A stretch of 64,000 bases of DNA, from NCBI GenBank assembly GCA_019054805.1, contig JAHQIY010000008.1:2279501-2343500 (forward strand). The letters are read 5' to 3'. Source of the stretch: Brachionus manjavacas. Its lineage: Eukaryota > Rotifera > Eurotatoria > Ploima > Brachionidae. Shown one piece after another: positions 40,455 through 51,534 of the stretch (position 1 is the stretch's first letter; each line of letters starts with the position of its first letter). The position numbers were made by a program, and so were the translations under genes. The notes under the pieces are model-generated. The model ran no database searches, was not told the DNA's origin, and saw only the letters and a program-made list of their open reading frames with translations.

Positions 40455-41095
40455 AAAAATATTTTTTAAGTATTTGTCTATTTTTGCTTTAAAAATATCG
40501 CTTGATTGAGCTTCGACTGCATCCACTCCCAACAAATTCCAGTTATTGACTACACGGTTTGTGAAGAAGTTGTACCGTTGAGCACAATTCTTGATTATTT
40601 CTCTTTTAATTTTGCATGGATGGCCTCTTGTACTTATCCTTGAAAATGTAAGTGGAGATTGCCAACTAACGTGATCAATGTTTTTTTAACTTTAAACATT
40701 TGAATTAGATCACCTCTCGTGCGCCTTTCAGTTAACTTAGTTTGATTTTGAGCTTTAAGTCTTTGACCGTAGTTTAGATTTTTACAACCTGAAATAGCAA
40801 GAGTAGCCCTTCACTGTACATCCTCTAGAATTCTATTGTCTTTCTGTAGATATAAGCACCATACTGGAATAGCATACTCTAAATGAGGCCTTACTAGACT
40901 TGTATTAAGTAATTTAATCACCGTCTGTGTCCGAAATTTAATACCATGAAGAACTTGACCTAATATTATGTTGCCTTTAGAGGTTGCTGACACTTGCGAA
41001 TGCCATTTTAGATCGTTTTGGATCCAGATTCCTAAGTCTCTATGAATCCAGGATCTTGAGACAAGATGATGTTATCATTCGCTAAATCAGTCATT
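40455..41095 (-). mobile_element. Non-LTR (LINE) retrotransposon 3' fragment, decayed
   Basis: The minus strand encodes the C-terminal end of a LINE endonuclease/reverse-transcriptase polyprotein in broken frames. It reads RDLGIWIQNDLKWHSQVSAT, then ILGQVLHGIKFRTQTVIKLL, then SLVRPHLEYAIPVWCLYLQK, then RRTRGDLIQMFKV, then FFTNRVVNNWNLLGVDAVEA with FKAKIDKYLKN. These are conserved tail motifs of Jockey/CR1-type elements. Stops and frame changes show it is dead; the catalytic FADD region is absent, as expected of a 5'-truncated copy. Confidence 0.85.
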
Positions 41096-42762
41096 AAAAT
41101 CATTTTGAAGCTCTTGATTGCGACTAAATCTCATAATCTCACTTAATTCTTGTTTGACTGGGTTTCCTATGTATGTGAATTCGCTTACACATACTATTTG
41201 TGTACCATCGATGGTGATTTTTTTTATTAATTTTTTCTCTTTTTTCTGCCTTTTATTCTACGGTTTATCTGATTTTTCTTTACCTTTACTTTTCCCTAAT
41301 GAAAGAGGTTGCGATGACTGATGAATTTGTAAAGGTAAAATATCAATCGATGTGTTCGCAATGAAGGTTTTGAGAATTCATTAATTTCTGTAAAATGACT
41401 TTCAGGTGTTAACAAAAGGCAGAAAAAGAGAAAAAATGGCTAAAAAAACAACTTTTTAGTTTGAAAATATACTAATAAACAAATATTCAATCCATAACCT
41501 AAAACAAGCTGAAATCATGTCATGGATTCAAGACCAAAAGCTCTACATCCTACTTCATTCTGTGAAATTAATACCTAAAGGGTATTTTTATGTTAAATCA
41601 AAGTAACCTAGTACAATGCCTTGGTAAAAAAGCTGTTAACCTAAGGTGATAAATCGCTTTCCCTCGCTTTTCAACAAAAAGCTTGGTCTTTAAAAAAACA
41701 ATCTTAAAATGACAGAACACACTCTTAAAGTTATTTAAGGTCCTCCTTGTATTCTGGTTATTTGTGCAAAAAAAAACTGGTTCGTCACTACTTTTCGGAC
41801 CTTTTGACATTGATAAGTCGCTCACATTGAATAAGATATTTATAAAATTTAAAAATTTTTTTAATTTAACATTATAATTGATTTCTTTTTTTTTAATTCA
41901 GTTAAATTGATTTCTAATTGAAAAAATTTATAAGAATGTATTTTATATAAATACGATTTTTAAATAAAAATATTAAAATATTGCAGAATTATTCTGCATA
42001 TATTTTTCTGGATTTGTCTCAGGCCTCAGACATTAAAGAAATATTTGATTTTTAATCGAATTTTAAATATGAAATAATGATACAGTCGAAATTTTTTTAG
42101 ACTTTTAATTTAACTTCCAATACAAAACAATAATTAGTAAATTTATTCATACTAAATTCAAAATTTTTTTTTGGAAGTTATAATTTATTTTACTTATAAA
42201 CAATAGAACTCATATAGACTAGAACACATTAAGGTGCTCTAAAAGTTGAAAATCTGAATTGAAAATTCACCTTTTTTAATCAAATATAACATCATTAGAC
42301 TAATCTTTTATTTTTAAATTAAACAGATTTAAGGCAATAAGATTTAGAGAGGTATTCATTATTTTTGATCATAATAACTAAAATTTGAACTTAAACTACA
42401 TAATGTCTGTAAAAATTTTTAATTTTTCTGATTTAATTCTTTCGAATTTTTTAATAAAACTATTTATTTAGTTTGATTAAATTTCAAAATATATAAATTC
42501 GGTATAAATGGCTGCCAGTTAACAATTTTATTTTTGTTGCGACAAAAATTTGAAAACAAGAAAATCTAAAATACAAAATTTAATAGAATTTTCAATTTTT
42601 TTATTTAATAAATCGATTTAACAATTTATTAAGTTTATTGATACAATTTTTGTTATTTAGATTAAGTATATGAATTTTCGTTTGTGAACGAGAAAATTTA
42701 ACATTTTTGTAAATTAAGGATTTTAATAAATTTGAAAAAAAAAATTAATTTGTAAATTTTCA
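41096..42762. other. AT-rich gene-free stretch
   Basis: I see no supported gene. CTTTTTTCTGCCTTTTATTC near 41241 resembles CTTCTTTCTGTCTTTTATTC near 40204, perhaps a second trace of the LINE end. Confidence 0.45.
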
Positions 42763-43944
42763 CTACAATGAATTATATTGACTTCTACTTTTAATTTTTT
42801 TGACAAGCATTACAAATAGACCGATAACAATAGCTAATGCTGGAAGACCAAAACCAATAAAGATAACCAAAGTGACTATTGTCGACATCTTCTCATCTGG
42901 TGCAGCGCCTAAGCCGACAGAAAATGCCCATGAAGAAAAATTGGACTGCTTATAAAAGTAACCGTCTTTGATATTACCCTCTAAGCCAAACGAAATATTC
43001 ATTGAAGTAAATAATTTTTGTTCGTCATAAAAAACTTGTCCCAATCCGCTTGACATTTCATCATTTGATCTTGAGTCATATTGTTGTGTAATGGTACTAT
43101 TCTCCAGACTTTTAGGATCTGAATAATAAAAAATCGGCTTCCATTGAAGATAGTTGCGCGATTTTTTAGCATTATCCAATGCCTCAGCATTCCACAGCCT
43201 AAAAGTACCTGGTGTATATTCGTCATCAATTGTTCTCTTTGAAAAAACCGAAAGATCAATAGAATCTGTCAAAAAGACAATGTTCGTTCCAAATTTTGAG
43301 TATTCGGATTTTGGCACCACAGAATCAATTTGAAATTCAACCGAGCTTGACTCTGGCTTGAGTAGCAGATGGGGCAAAACTTTGATTCTTTCCTCTTTGC
43401 CTGGATAGTTGATCAAAAATTTATAACTTCCATTCATATTTGGTACAAAAGCTTCTAAAACACCCACATCTGCTGATTCGTTTGATACAAACTTTTTCCA
43501 ACATAGATCTCTTGTCATATAAGTATATGTCTCATTTGATTTCCTCATATCAGCATTGCCATTGTAATCAATAAACTCAAATATAGATGGTACTTCATAT
43601 CCGCCAAAATCAATTGGTTTTTCAGTGAATCCAATTGAATCTTTCATATTGGTCGAATTTTGTGATAGCAACTTTTCCCAATTTATGGTTAACTTAGCGT
43701 TTGGACTTGTTTTGAATAGCATTATTGTAAAGGATTGAATATTACTGTACATCATGTGGACAATGTCGTTTTGGCCAGTTAGTTTAACATAGACAAGATT
43801 TACATATGAACCATTTTCGTTGGGCTGTTTGCATCTAGAATCGGAGCACTCCGGATTCCAAAGAACGCTGACTTGCCTGTCGGTCCGAATTGAATTGAAA
43901 AGAACAAGAAAGACAAAAAATGAAAAAAAATGCCTTATAAACAT
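42763..43944 (-). CDS. GLMP: Glycosylated lysosomal membrane protein (GLMP/NCU-G1) orthologue
   Basis: Single-exon, 393 residues. An N-terminal signal peptide (MFIRHFFSFFVFLVLFNSIR) and the start RQVSVLWNPEC fit the GLMP luminal domain. RTIDDEYTPGTFRLWN and NYLQWKPIFYY correspond to the conserved IDDEYxPxxFQL and FAQWRPV of animal GLMP. Many N-glycosylation sequons lie in the luminal part (e.g. NGSY, NSTN, NETY, NISF, NFSS). A C-terminal helix around TIVTLVIFIGFGLPALAIVI precedes a basic stretch and the end SQYNSL, a YxxPhi lysosomal sorting motif. In vertebrates GLMP protects the lysosomal exporter MFSD1; that partnership here is inferred. Length is close to the human protein (406). Confidence 0.88.
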   Translation of the reverse strand: MFIRHFFSFFVFLVLFNSIRTDRQVSVLWNPECSDSRCKQPNENGSYVNLVYVKLTGQNDIVHMMYSNIQSFTIMLFKTSPNAKLTINWEKLLSQNSTNMKDSIGFTEKPIDFGGYEVPSIFEFIDYNGNADMRKSNETYTYMTRDLCWKKFVSNESADVGVLEAFVPNMNGSYKFLINYPGKEERIKVLPHLLLKPESSSVEFQIDSVVPKSEYSKFGTNIVFLTDSIDLSVFSKRTIDDEYTPGTFRLWNAEALDNAKKSRNYLQWKPIFYYSDPKSLENSTITQQYDSRSNDEMSSGLGQVFYDEQKLFTSMNISFGLEGNIKDGYFYKQSNFSSWAFSVGLGAAPDEKMSTIVTLVIFIGFGLPALAIVIGLFVMLVKKIKSRSQYNSL

Positions 43945-44284
43945 TGTAATATTAAAACTTGAATCTAAATTATTTTCAGTTTATTTTTAAAATGTTTAGC
44001 TTAGTTAAAAAAATGCTTTACTGAATTTTTTGATGAATCAGTCACATGATTAAATCAAATTTCTAACTTATGATAATATTAAAAAATCAAAATCACAAGA
44101 AATGGTTGAAATTTTTGTTCTGTTAAATTTTTTTTTTTAAACAAAAAATAATTACTTGGATGCAAGATACCATTTTGAATTTTAAAAATAAAATAAGTGC
44201 ACAAGTTTCTTCTTATTTATGTTGAAATTCTTCAAAAAACTTAAGGCAAATGAGCAGGTAATTATAAATTATTTAATGTAACAA

Positions 44285-44356
44285 GGATCTATGGTGTAAC
44301 GGTTAGCACTCTGGACTTTGAATCCAGCGATCCGAGTTCAAATCTCAGTAGAACCT
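44285..44356 (+). tRNA. tRNA-Gln(UUG), diverged copy, possible pseudogene
   Basis: Same 72-nt body as its neighbours with anticodon loop CTTTGAA. Two changes break pairs: GGATCT in place of GGTTCT (acceptor position 3 now A opposite A) and CTCAG in place of CTCGG in the T stem. Confidence 0.75.
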
Positions 44357-44711
44357 TTCAGATTATTTTTTCGTATTTTTTTGTAAATATTTCAGCGTGA
44401 ATGTTTTAAAATTAATTTTTTGAATTTAATTAATACAATGATATTTTATTTTAAAAAAAATTCCGTAATTTTTAATTCTTTTTTAAATCAGAATTTCACA
44501 TATTTGCATGAAAGGGCTATGTAAAATAACTATTAAAAATTTTGGTAAAACTTGAATAAACAGTGAAGTGATAGAAAGAAAGAAAAGAAAGAAAATTTAG
44601 ACATGAAAAATAAATTAAATTTAGTTAAGATATATATTTTTAATTAAAAATATATATATATATATAAATGTGACAAATATAAAATTATACAAAATTTAAT
44701 TTAAGATAAGT

Positions 44712-44783
44712 GGTTCTATGGTGTAACGGTTAGCACTCTGGACTTTGAATCCAGCGATCCGAGTTCAAATCTCGGTAGAACCT
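44712..44783 (+). tRNA. tRNA-Gln(UUG)
   Basis: 72-nt cloverleaf beginning GGTTCTATGGTGTAACGG, anticodon stem CTGGA/TCCAG with loop CTTTGAA (anticodon TTG), T arm CCGAGTTCAAATCTCGG. Downstream T run for Pol III termination. Not split by an intron. Confidence 0.97.
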
Positions 44784-44923
44784 TTACATTTTTTAAAAAA
44801 ATAATTAATCAAATGGTAGTCAAACTTTCGATTTGCTTCAATAGTTTTTAACCTTTATTTTTTATCAATTTTGCTATCTTTAAAATATTTTTTTATTTCA
44901 AAATTTATTTAAATCTAATCGTA

Positions 44924-44995
44924 GGTTCTATGGTGTAACGGTTAGCACTCTGGACTTTGAATCCAGCGATCCGAGTTCAAATCTCGGTAGAACCT
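44924..44995 (+). tRNA. tRNA-Gln(UUG)
   Basis: Identical in sequence to the copy at 44712. It lies 212 bp downstream, and the spacer is shared with the minus-strand copies at 46.4-46.9 kb. Confidence 0.97.
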
Positions 44996-45149
44996 TTCGA
45001 ATTTTTGCCATTTTTTATCTAAATAAAATAAACAACAAAATTAATCAATTTTTAAAGAAAGATTAAGAAATGGTTTTGTTAAGTTAATTCATTGAAGCAA
45101 AAAAAAAAGTTTGGCTACCATTTGGTTTATTTATTGCAAAAAATCTGGA

Positions 45150-45221
45150 AGGTTCTACCGAGATTTGAACTCGGATCGCTGGATTCAAAGTCCAGAGTGC
45201 TAACCGTTACACCATAGAACC
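45150..45221 (-). tRNA. tRNA-Gln(UUG)
   Basis: Same 72-nt gene in reverse orientation. The flank CATTGAAGCAAAAAA...TTTGGCTACCATTTGG (45092-45125) is a diverged form of the common spacer. Confidence 0.97.
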
Positions 45222-45294
45222 TTGTAATTAAATTGAATTGATTATGCATATCAATTTATTTTTTTTTTACTTTTGGAAAATTTAACCCAAAAAA

Positions 45295-45349
45295 TTTTTG
45301 ATAACCAATTTCTAATAGAAACTTTTTATTAAAAATTGGTTATCAAAAA
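45295..45349. repeat. 17-bp inverted repeat (hairpin)
   Basis: TTTTTGATAACCAATTT (45295-45311) faces AAATTGGTTATCAAAAA (45333-45349), exact, with a 21-nt loop. Confidence 0.85.
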
Positions 45350-45394
45350 TCTTCAGGTAGAAAATAAAGTAAATTAAAGGAAGAAATTAAAGGT

Positions 45395-45765
45395 AAAATT
45401 GAAGAGTTTATAAAAAAAATTACTCTATTCGATACGATAAATGGATTTGTTAAATGAATGATCAACGAAATGTCAACCTTTATTCGGTTCGGTAATTTTC
45501 CATTTTCATCCTGTAGAGGCTTTTTTCTTCCTCTCTACGTGGTTCAGCAGATCAAGGTCAGTTTAGTATAATCAATTCGAACCAGATCTTATTCAGTTAG
45601 ATCAAATACAGGGCAATCCATTAGAGCATAATTATATTAAATTAGGTTTAGATCGATTAAAGAGTAAACCTAACATCATTAAATCTCTTGATCATTCATT
45701 TAACTAAAACTCAAATCCAATTATCGTATCGAATAGAGTAATTTTTTTATAAACTCTTTAATTTT
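45395..45765. mobile_element. MITE-like foldback element between tRNA copies
   Basis: Inverted arms at 45395-45463 and 45690-45765 share TTACTCTATTCGATACGATA and its complement, with one ~10-nt indel. The interior (~226 bp) is non-coding. The element sits near the axis of the inverted tRNA-Gln arrays. No certain target duplication was seen. Confidence 0.65.
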
Positions 45766-46383
45766 ATTTTTTTTTTAAGGAGAAGACATTTTTTTTGTTA
45801 GAGTAAAAGCTAAATTTGGGCTTTATTTTTAAAAATATCCCATTTTCAGGGTATTTTCTAGCTAATTTAATTTTAATTGTTATAAAATATAAATTATATA
45901 ATTAACTTTAAAAAAAAAAGTCTGGATTTAGGCTTTACTCTTAGAGTCGTTACACGAGGTTACGGTATTATTTTAACATAATTTGCTTTTAAATATAATC
46001 AAATCCAAGATTTAATGCTAAAACCGATCAATTAATTTTGATACGTAAAATTTAAACTCTAAATAAATTTAAAAAAAAATTGTTATCGTTAATTAACCTT
46101 AAAATTTATGATTATTTTCTAGATAAAATTAGATTTAAAAATATAAATTAAAGAGTTAAAATTGATAAAATTTCTAGACTCTTTCAATATCTACTGAGAG
46201 ATAAATTCATATCAATGAAATTAAATGAGTAAATTTGGGAAGTGATATCTCGGAATCCATCTTTGACTAAATAATGCTCAAGTATCAAAATCTGATGCTA
46301 AACTATTTTAACAAAATCGTTTCTTAATTTCTTTAAAAACTGATTAACTTTTTTATTTAGATAAAAAATGGCAAAAATTTGAA

Positions 46384-46455
46384 AGGTTCTACCGAGATTT
46401 GAACTCGGATCGCTGGATTCAAAGTCCAGAGTGCTAACCGTTACACCATAGAACC
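46384..46455 (-). tRNA. tRNA-Gln(UUG)
   Basis: Same 72-nt gene. The spacer to the next copy (46596) gives a 212-bp period. The outer flank AGATAAAAAATGGCAAAAAT is the reverse complement of the flank after the plus copy ending 44995. Confidence 0.97.
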
Positions 46456-46595
46456 TACGATTAGATTTAAATAAATTTTGAAATAAAAAAATATTTTAAA
46501 GATAGCAAAATTGATAAAAAATAAAGGTTAAAAACTATTGAAGCAAATCGAAAGTTTGACTACCATTTGATTAATTATTTTTTTAAAAAATGTAA

Positions 46596-46667
46596 AGGTT
46601 CTACCGAGATTTGAACTCGGATCGCTGGATTCAAAGTCCAGAGTGCTAACCGTTACACCATAGAACC
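46596..46667 (-). tRNA. tRNA-Gln(UUG)
   Basis: Same 72-nt gene. Middle copy of a three-unit minus-strand tandem array (periods 212 and 211 bp). Confidence 0.97.
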
Positions 46668-46806
46668 TACGATTAGATTTAAATAAATTTTGAAATAAAA
46701 AATATTTTAAAGATACCAAAATTGATAAAAAATATAGGTTAAAAACTATTGAAGCAAATCGAAAGTTTAACTACCATTTGATTAATTATTTTTTTAAAAA
46801 ATGTAA

Positions 46807-46878
46807 AGGTTCTACCGAGATTTGAACTCGGATCGCTGGATTCAAAGTCCAGAGTGCTAACCGTTACACCATAGAACC
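46807..46878 (-). tRNA. tRNA-Gln(UUG)
   Basis: Same 72-nt gene. It is the last unit of the array; the shared flank stops immediately to its right. Confidence 0.97.
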
Positions 46879-47038
46879 ATTTGAAAATAATAAGCAATAA
46901 ATTAAAATTTATTTTAATAAATAATTGAATATTTTTTAAAAAATCATTACCATTTTTTTTTAATACTTGATTGTTTGGAAATTTAAGAAAAATGATCTGA
47001 TAAAACTAATATAGATTTTTTAAATCAAAATAAAATTT

Positions 47039-47044
47039 TTTATT
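47039..47044 (-). promoter_or_regulatory. Poly(A) signal, UBOX5
   Basis: AATAAA on the minus strand, about 20 nt after the UBOX5 stop codon. Confidence 0.55.
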
Positions 47045-47063
47045 TAAATGATTAAGTTTTTTG

Positions 47064-48266
47064 TTATTTTAGAAAACTTCTCTCTGAATTAATAACATCA
47101 CTATTTTTAAACTCTTTTTTACATATTAAACATTTGTTATTTATCTTAGTCAAACAAAATCGACAATATAAGTGAGTACAAGTCTCTAATTTATATACAA
47201 TTTTACCTTCGCTTTGAAAATTTAAGCACGAATCACATCTTGAATCTTCTCTTTTTCTCTTATGGCCCTCTGCGTTCATTTTAAGGCCCTCATATTTTCG
47301 CTTCAATTTTTTGTCTGGTTCTAAAATTTGACTTTTATTTGCACTTGAATCAAACTCGAAAACACAACCACTGTTATCAAAAAGAAATTTATCAATTTTT
47401 GATTTTAATTTTTCATCAAAAATTGGTTTATAATTTGAATCAAATTTTTTACAAGTAAATGGATCACTTGGTGCGTCGTTGGTTTTCTTTTTCTCTGCAA
47501 TATATTTGTCCAAAGTTGACTGATCAACGTATTTATTACTAGGAAGCTTTACTGGCATCCTCATCATTTCATTAGTGAGCACATCAATGAATTCTTCAGG
47601 TACCAAAATTTTTTTAAATTGATGTTCTGGTGTTTTTTTGGCTTGCAAATCTTTACTTTTCTCAGAAAAGCCAAAAATTTTAATTGATTTTATACATGGA
47701 CTAGTACTCGACAGTGTTCTAGTGATAGTTATTTGTAAAGCAGTTACACGGCTTAGATAATCTAATGATTTTGTATTAAAAAAACATCTATTCATGTTTT
47801 CGTTTATCTGATGATCATGTCCTCTTTTTAAAAATTCATACACACTTTTTTGAGGAGTTTTGTCATTTAAAATTTTTGCTATTTGGCAAAACTTTATATC
47901 AGAGCTGTCCTTGTCTGAGGTAAATGAGGAAATCGGTTCTATGGAACTCGAAATGGTAAAACCAGTTGATATTTGAGTATTTACTTTAGCATCTAAAATT
48001 ATACTTTCGATTCCAACTGGTTCATTAAAAATTATTTGAATGGTAACTGGAGGCCTGATGAATGAATCGGATACAAAGCCATTTGATTTGATTCTTAATT
48101 ATGTTTAGGTCATTTTTAAATGTTTAGGAGTTTAATAGTAATACTTTTTGAAGAAGTCGGTATTATTATTTGAGTTTTCAATGAGATTTTCTAATTCGAA
48201 ACCATCTCGCTGTGGACTTGAGCTTTGTACCTCTTTAACCAGCTTTGAGTTGAATAAATTGATCAT
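47064..48266 (-). CDS. UBOX5: U-box/RING E3 ubiquitin ligase, RING finger protein 37 (UBOX5) orthologue
   Basis: Two exons: 48145-48266 (MINLFNSKLVKEVQSSS, with FELENLIE) and 47064-48093, about 383 residues, phases matching. The N-terminus parallels the MVINL...YEVENLI start of vertebrate UBOX5. The U-box runs VPEEFIDVLTNEMMRMPVKL, YVDQSTLDKY, APSDPFTCKKF, KSKIDKFL. The C-terminal RING is C3HC4: CDSCLNF, LETCTHLYCRFC, KCLICKKEF. Between them is a basic K/R stretch (KKLKRKYEG, HKRKRE), fitting the nuclear location known for UBOX5. The family transfers ubiquitin with UBE2-type E2s. It is shorter than human (541) because the linker is reduced. A 51-bp intron separates the exons. Confidence 0.9.
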
Positions 48267-50067
48267 TCTACCATTTTAAGGATACCGGTAGACGCCTAAT
48301 GATCAAATAAGAATATTTCGCATTTTTTTTATTTCTAAAATATTGCATTAATAATTTTACTTTGTAGCTATCTATGTAAAATTGCAACTGTTATCTAAAA
48401 TTGTCTGTTTTTAATTTTTAAATTGAAAATTAAATTTTCGCTAAGCTAAGAAAATATTTATTATTATAAATCAAAAATTTGAATAAATTTAAAAAAAATG
48501 TTTTGAAATAATTACCGATTACAGAAGAATAATTTTGATAGATAAATATTAGGAAACATTTAAATTGAATCTTCATTTTATTCATTTCAAAATATTTCTA
48601 TAAATTTAATTTACATGTTATTTATTTTTGAAATTAAAAATAAAATATTTTCGCATAAAAAATTTTTACAACACAAAAATACTGCATGATGTTAATATAA
48701 TTTTATTTCAGAGTGGTTTTTAATTCACAAGTCTTAAGTCAAGTCATAACTTTGACTTGTGTCTTAGACTTAAAACAGTGACTTAAAAGCAAGTCTGTTT
48801 TATTTATTATAGTTGTTTATTAATTATAAGCAGAGATAAGCGAAACGAAATATTTAATTAAAAAGCGACTTCTTTAATAAAAAAATTTTTTATTTTATTC
48901 AAATTAATTTTTAAATTGGATTATCTTTTACTATATGAAGCATAAAAAACAAAAATACATGTCTATTTTTTGGAAATTTTTTCCTAAATTCAATATTTTG
49001 TTGATTTCTTATTAAAAATAATACGACTTTTTGTAATTATGTCAAACTCAATAATATAATAAACTATTATATAGCAAAATAATAAACTATTTTTTGTGGG
49101 AAATAAAAAGATCAATTTTAAATTAAATTAAAAAAATAAATTTTCAACTCTTAAAATTAAAATTAAAATATAATTTTCTTTTTATTTGATAAAAATTTAA
49201 ACGTATACTAAATTAACTTAATTATTTATTTAATATTATAAAAAAATAAAAGCAATTTATTATTTAAAAATTAATATAGTTTAAAAAATGCATAAGTCGA
49301 AATCTAAAAAAATTTTAAAAAGGGGCATGGTAACGTGACACCTCGTTTTTTTGTTTAAGGTTTGGTTTTTATTGTGGAAAATTTATTAAATAAAAGATTT
49401 AAGATCATTTTAAAAACCTAAAAATTTAAAATATAATAAAAAATGAATTTGAATACTTTTAAATCTAGCAATTTTTTATATTCCAAAAAAGTTTGTTGAG
49501 ATAGATGATTAAGTTTTGGACTATTTGACAAAAATAATCTTTCTTTTTTTTTCAAACTTGGAATGATTGACAATCTCATTATTTGTTTTAGCTCTTTCGG
49601 CTTTGAAAATTAGATTTATTTCTATCAGGATTTTACTTCAAATTTGTTATTTCTAAAAAAATTTTCTATTTAATGATTGAAATGACTAGTTTATCTATTT
49701 TTATTACCATTAAAATCTAATTTCAAATTTTTAAATTTTATTTTGTAAAAAATTTCGTTGAACAATTAAATTTTTCACAAGTTTCATAAAGCTTAAATTA
49801 CATTATTGTGTATTTATCTTATTAAAACCTTATTAGTCAAATTGATGAAAAAGTTTTTTTTTGGTAATTATATTTTTCCAATAAAATATTTCAAAATTTT
49901 TAATTTCCTCATACTTTTTAAGTCCAAATTAATATTATACTCGTCAAACGAGAAAGACAGAAGTTCAGATAAAATATTTAATTATTATTTCAAATAAAAT
50001 TAGAATTATTGAAATTATTTTTATTTGTGTTTAACATTTTCAAAAAAAAATCAAAAAATAAATCTTT
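48267..50067. other. AT-rich intergenic region
   Basis: No supported gene; only A/T-rich low-complexity sequence between UBOX5 and the 3' end of JMJD6. The open frames on the plus strand at 49.8-50.2 kb are low-complexity. Confidence 0.55.
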
Positions 50068-50073
50068 TTTATT
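50068..50073 (-). promoter_or_regulatory. Poly(A) signal, JMJD6
   Basis: AATAAA on the minus strand, 17 nt after the JMJD6 stop. Confidence 0.55.
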
Positions 50074-50089
50074 GTATATATATTTGTTC

Positions 50090-51534
50090 CTAAGATTTAT
50101 AACATCGATTACTGTTATGTTCTCTGTTAAGAATAGAATTTTTTACGGCACAATTTTGTTCATTTTCAATCTTTCGTTTTTTAGCATTCGATTGATCAAG
50201 ATCACTGATTGCATTAGTGGAATTTTTTAATTTTTTAGGTGATTTCACATTTTCTTCATCGCTTTTGTCCGACTCGGACTCACTTTCGCTTTCACTCTCA
50301 CTACCACTGCTGCTACTGCTCGAACTGTCCGAAGAGCTGTCTGACTGAACACCTATATCCATATTAGGATCAATTTTATCTGCTGTTTCTATAAGATCAG
50401 GTCTTATTTTCTAAAGGAATTCATTTGAAAATTTTCCTTGTAAATAAATAAAAAACTTTTACTTTTAATGTGCGGTACCATTTTTTGGCCAATTTTGGTC
50501 GTCCTCGTATAGTTTTGTGCCAGACAACAGGAAAATTTTGTGTAGAACAATAGTTTTGAGTGACAGCAACGGTTAAGTCAAGATTAAGAACAACATGCCA
50601 CCAACCCCCGGGAACAAAAATAGTCTCACCCGGACCCTGAACACACTCAATCGGTTTATACTCTTCAGGCCATGCGCTGGACTTAACTCTCGGATAAACA
50701 ATTTTGAACCAAGTGATTCCTTCATCGGCCTGTTTTCCGCCTTCCGAACGTGTCACTTTTAGCAGCTCTTTGGGAGTGTTTGTTGGGAAAAGAACCCATC
50801 GTTTGTGGCCATAGACCAGAGCATTCCATGCACTTGTGCCTAATGGGTCTATGTGAATACCAGTACCTGAACGTTCCGGACCAAGGACAAACCATCTATA
50901 TGGAGGACGTTTTTTCTCACCTGCATATTGAAATAGGTCCTCTTGAAAATATGGTGGAACTGTGTAGTGATCTAGAAGTTTTTTTTTCTTCGGATGCTCA
51001 CCAAAACTGCTCTCAAATAAATAAAGTGGTGAGTCATCAATATTTTTTTCAATATAATTACGATAATATTTCATCTTAAGCTTTACTGAGTATCCTTCAT
51101 CGTCTTCGCCTATTTTAAAATATTTATTCCTAAACTTCTTTTCTAATTTCTGCATAAAGAAACTGTCAGAAAACTATTGGGAAAGAAAAAGTCTTACGTC
51201 AAGAGTCCACTTTTCTTTTGCCAGCCAATCTTTTTGGGCATCGGTTATGATGCATGGTTTATATGGTTTTTCATATTTTTCTATAAATTCTTCTAATGGC
51301 ACTTTGCTTAGTTTAATTCGGTCTATATTGTCAGGTAAATTTTCAATTGATAAGTCAAATTTTTTGTAATAATTGTACTTGTGCCACTCTTCATCTGTTT
51401 TTAGTTCTCGAAAATAAAAAGTTTTATTTTAAAAATAAAAAAAAGCTAAGTTATCTACCAGATCGAGCTTTTCTTTTTATTGAGTTGATACGTTTATAAA
51501 AACGTTTGCTACTTGTTCCATTTTCGTGGCTCAT
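50090..51534 (-). CDS. JMJD6: JmjC-domain lysyl hydroxylase/arginine demethylase JMJD6
   Basis: Four exons: 51459-51534, 51198-51406, 50463-51149 and 50090-50410, total 1,293 nt, 430 residues (human 403). The Fe(II)/2-oxoglutarate JmjC fold is clear: [18 protein letters not shown] supplies the HxD pair, [11 protein letters not shown] the distal His, and GHKRW the 2OG-binding Lys. [30 protein letters not shown] and [20 protein letters not shown] are strongly conserved. The last exon carries the Ser-rich tail ([17 protein letters not shown]) followed by acidic/basic residues, as in vertebrate JMJD6, which governs its nuclear distribution. It hydroxylates lysines of splicing factors such as U2AF65; arginine demethylation is debated in the literature. 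The gene looks intact. Confidence 0.96.

Noticed and set aside
41598-41825. 75-codon minus-strand frame
   Set aside because: No motif, no splice context, surrounded by decayed repeat DNA; not enough to call.
46528-46719. 63-codon minus-strand frame
   Set aside because: It reads through a tRNA-Gln gene and its flanks; not a protein gene.
49806-50230. Two plus-strand frames near the 3' end of JMJD6
   Set aside because: Phe/Ile/Lys low complexity; the second overlaps the antisense of the JMJD6 C-terminal exon.
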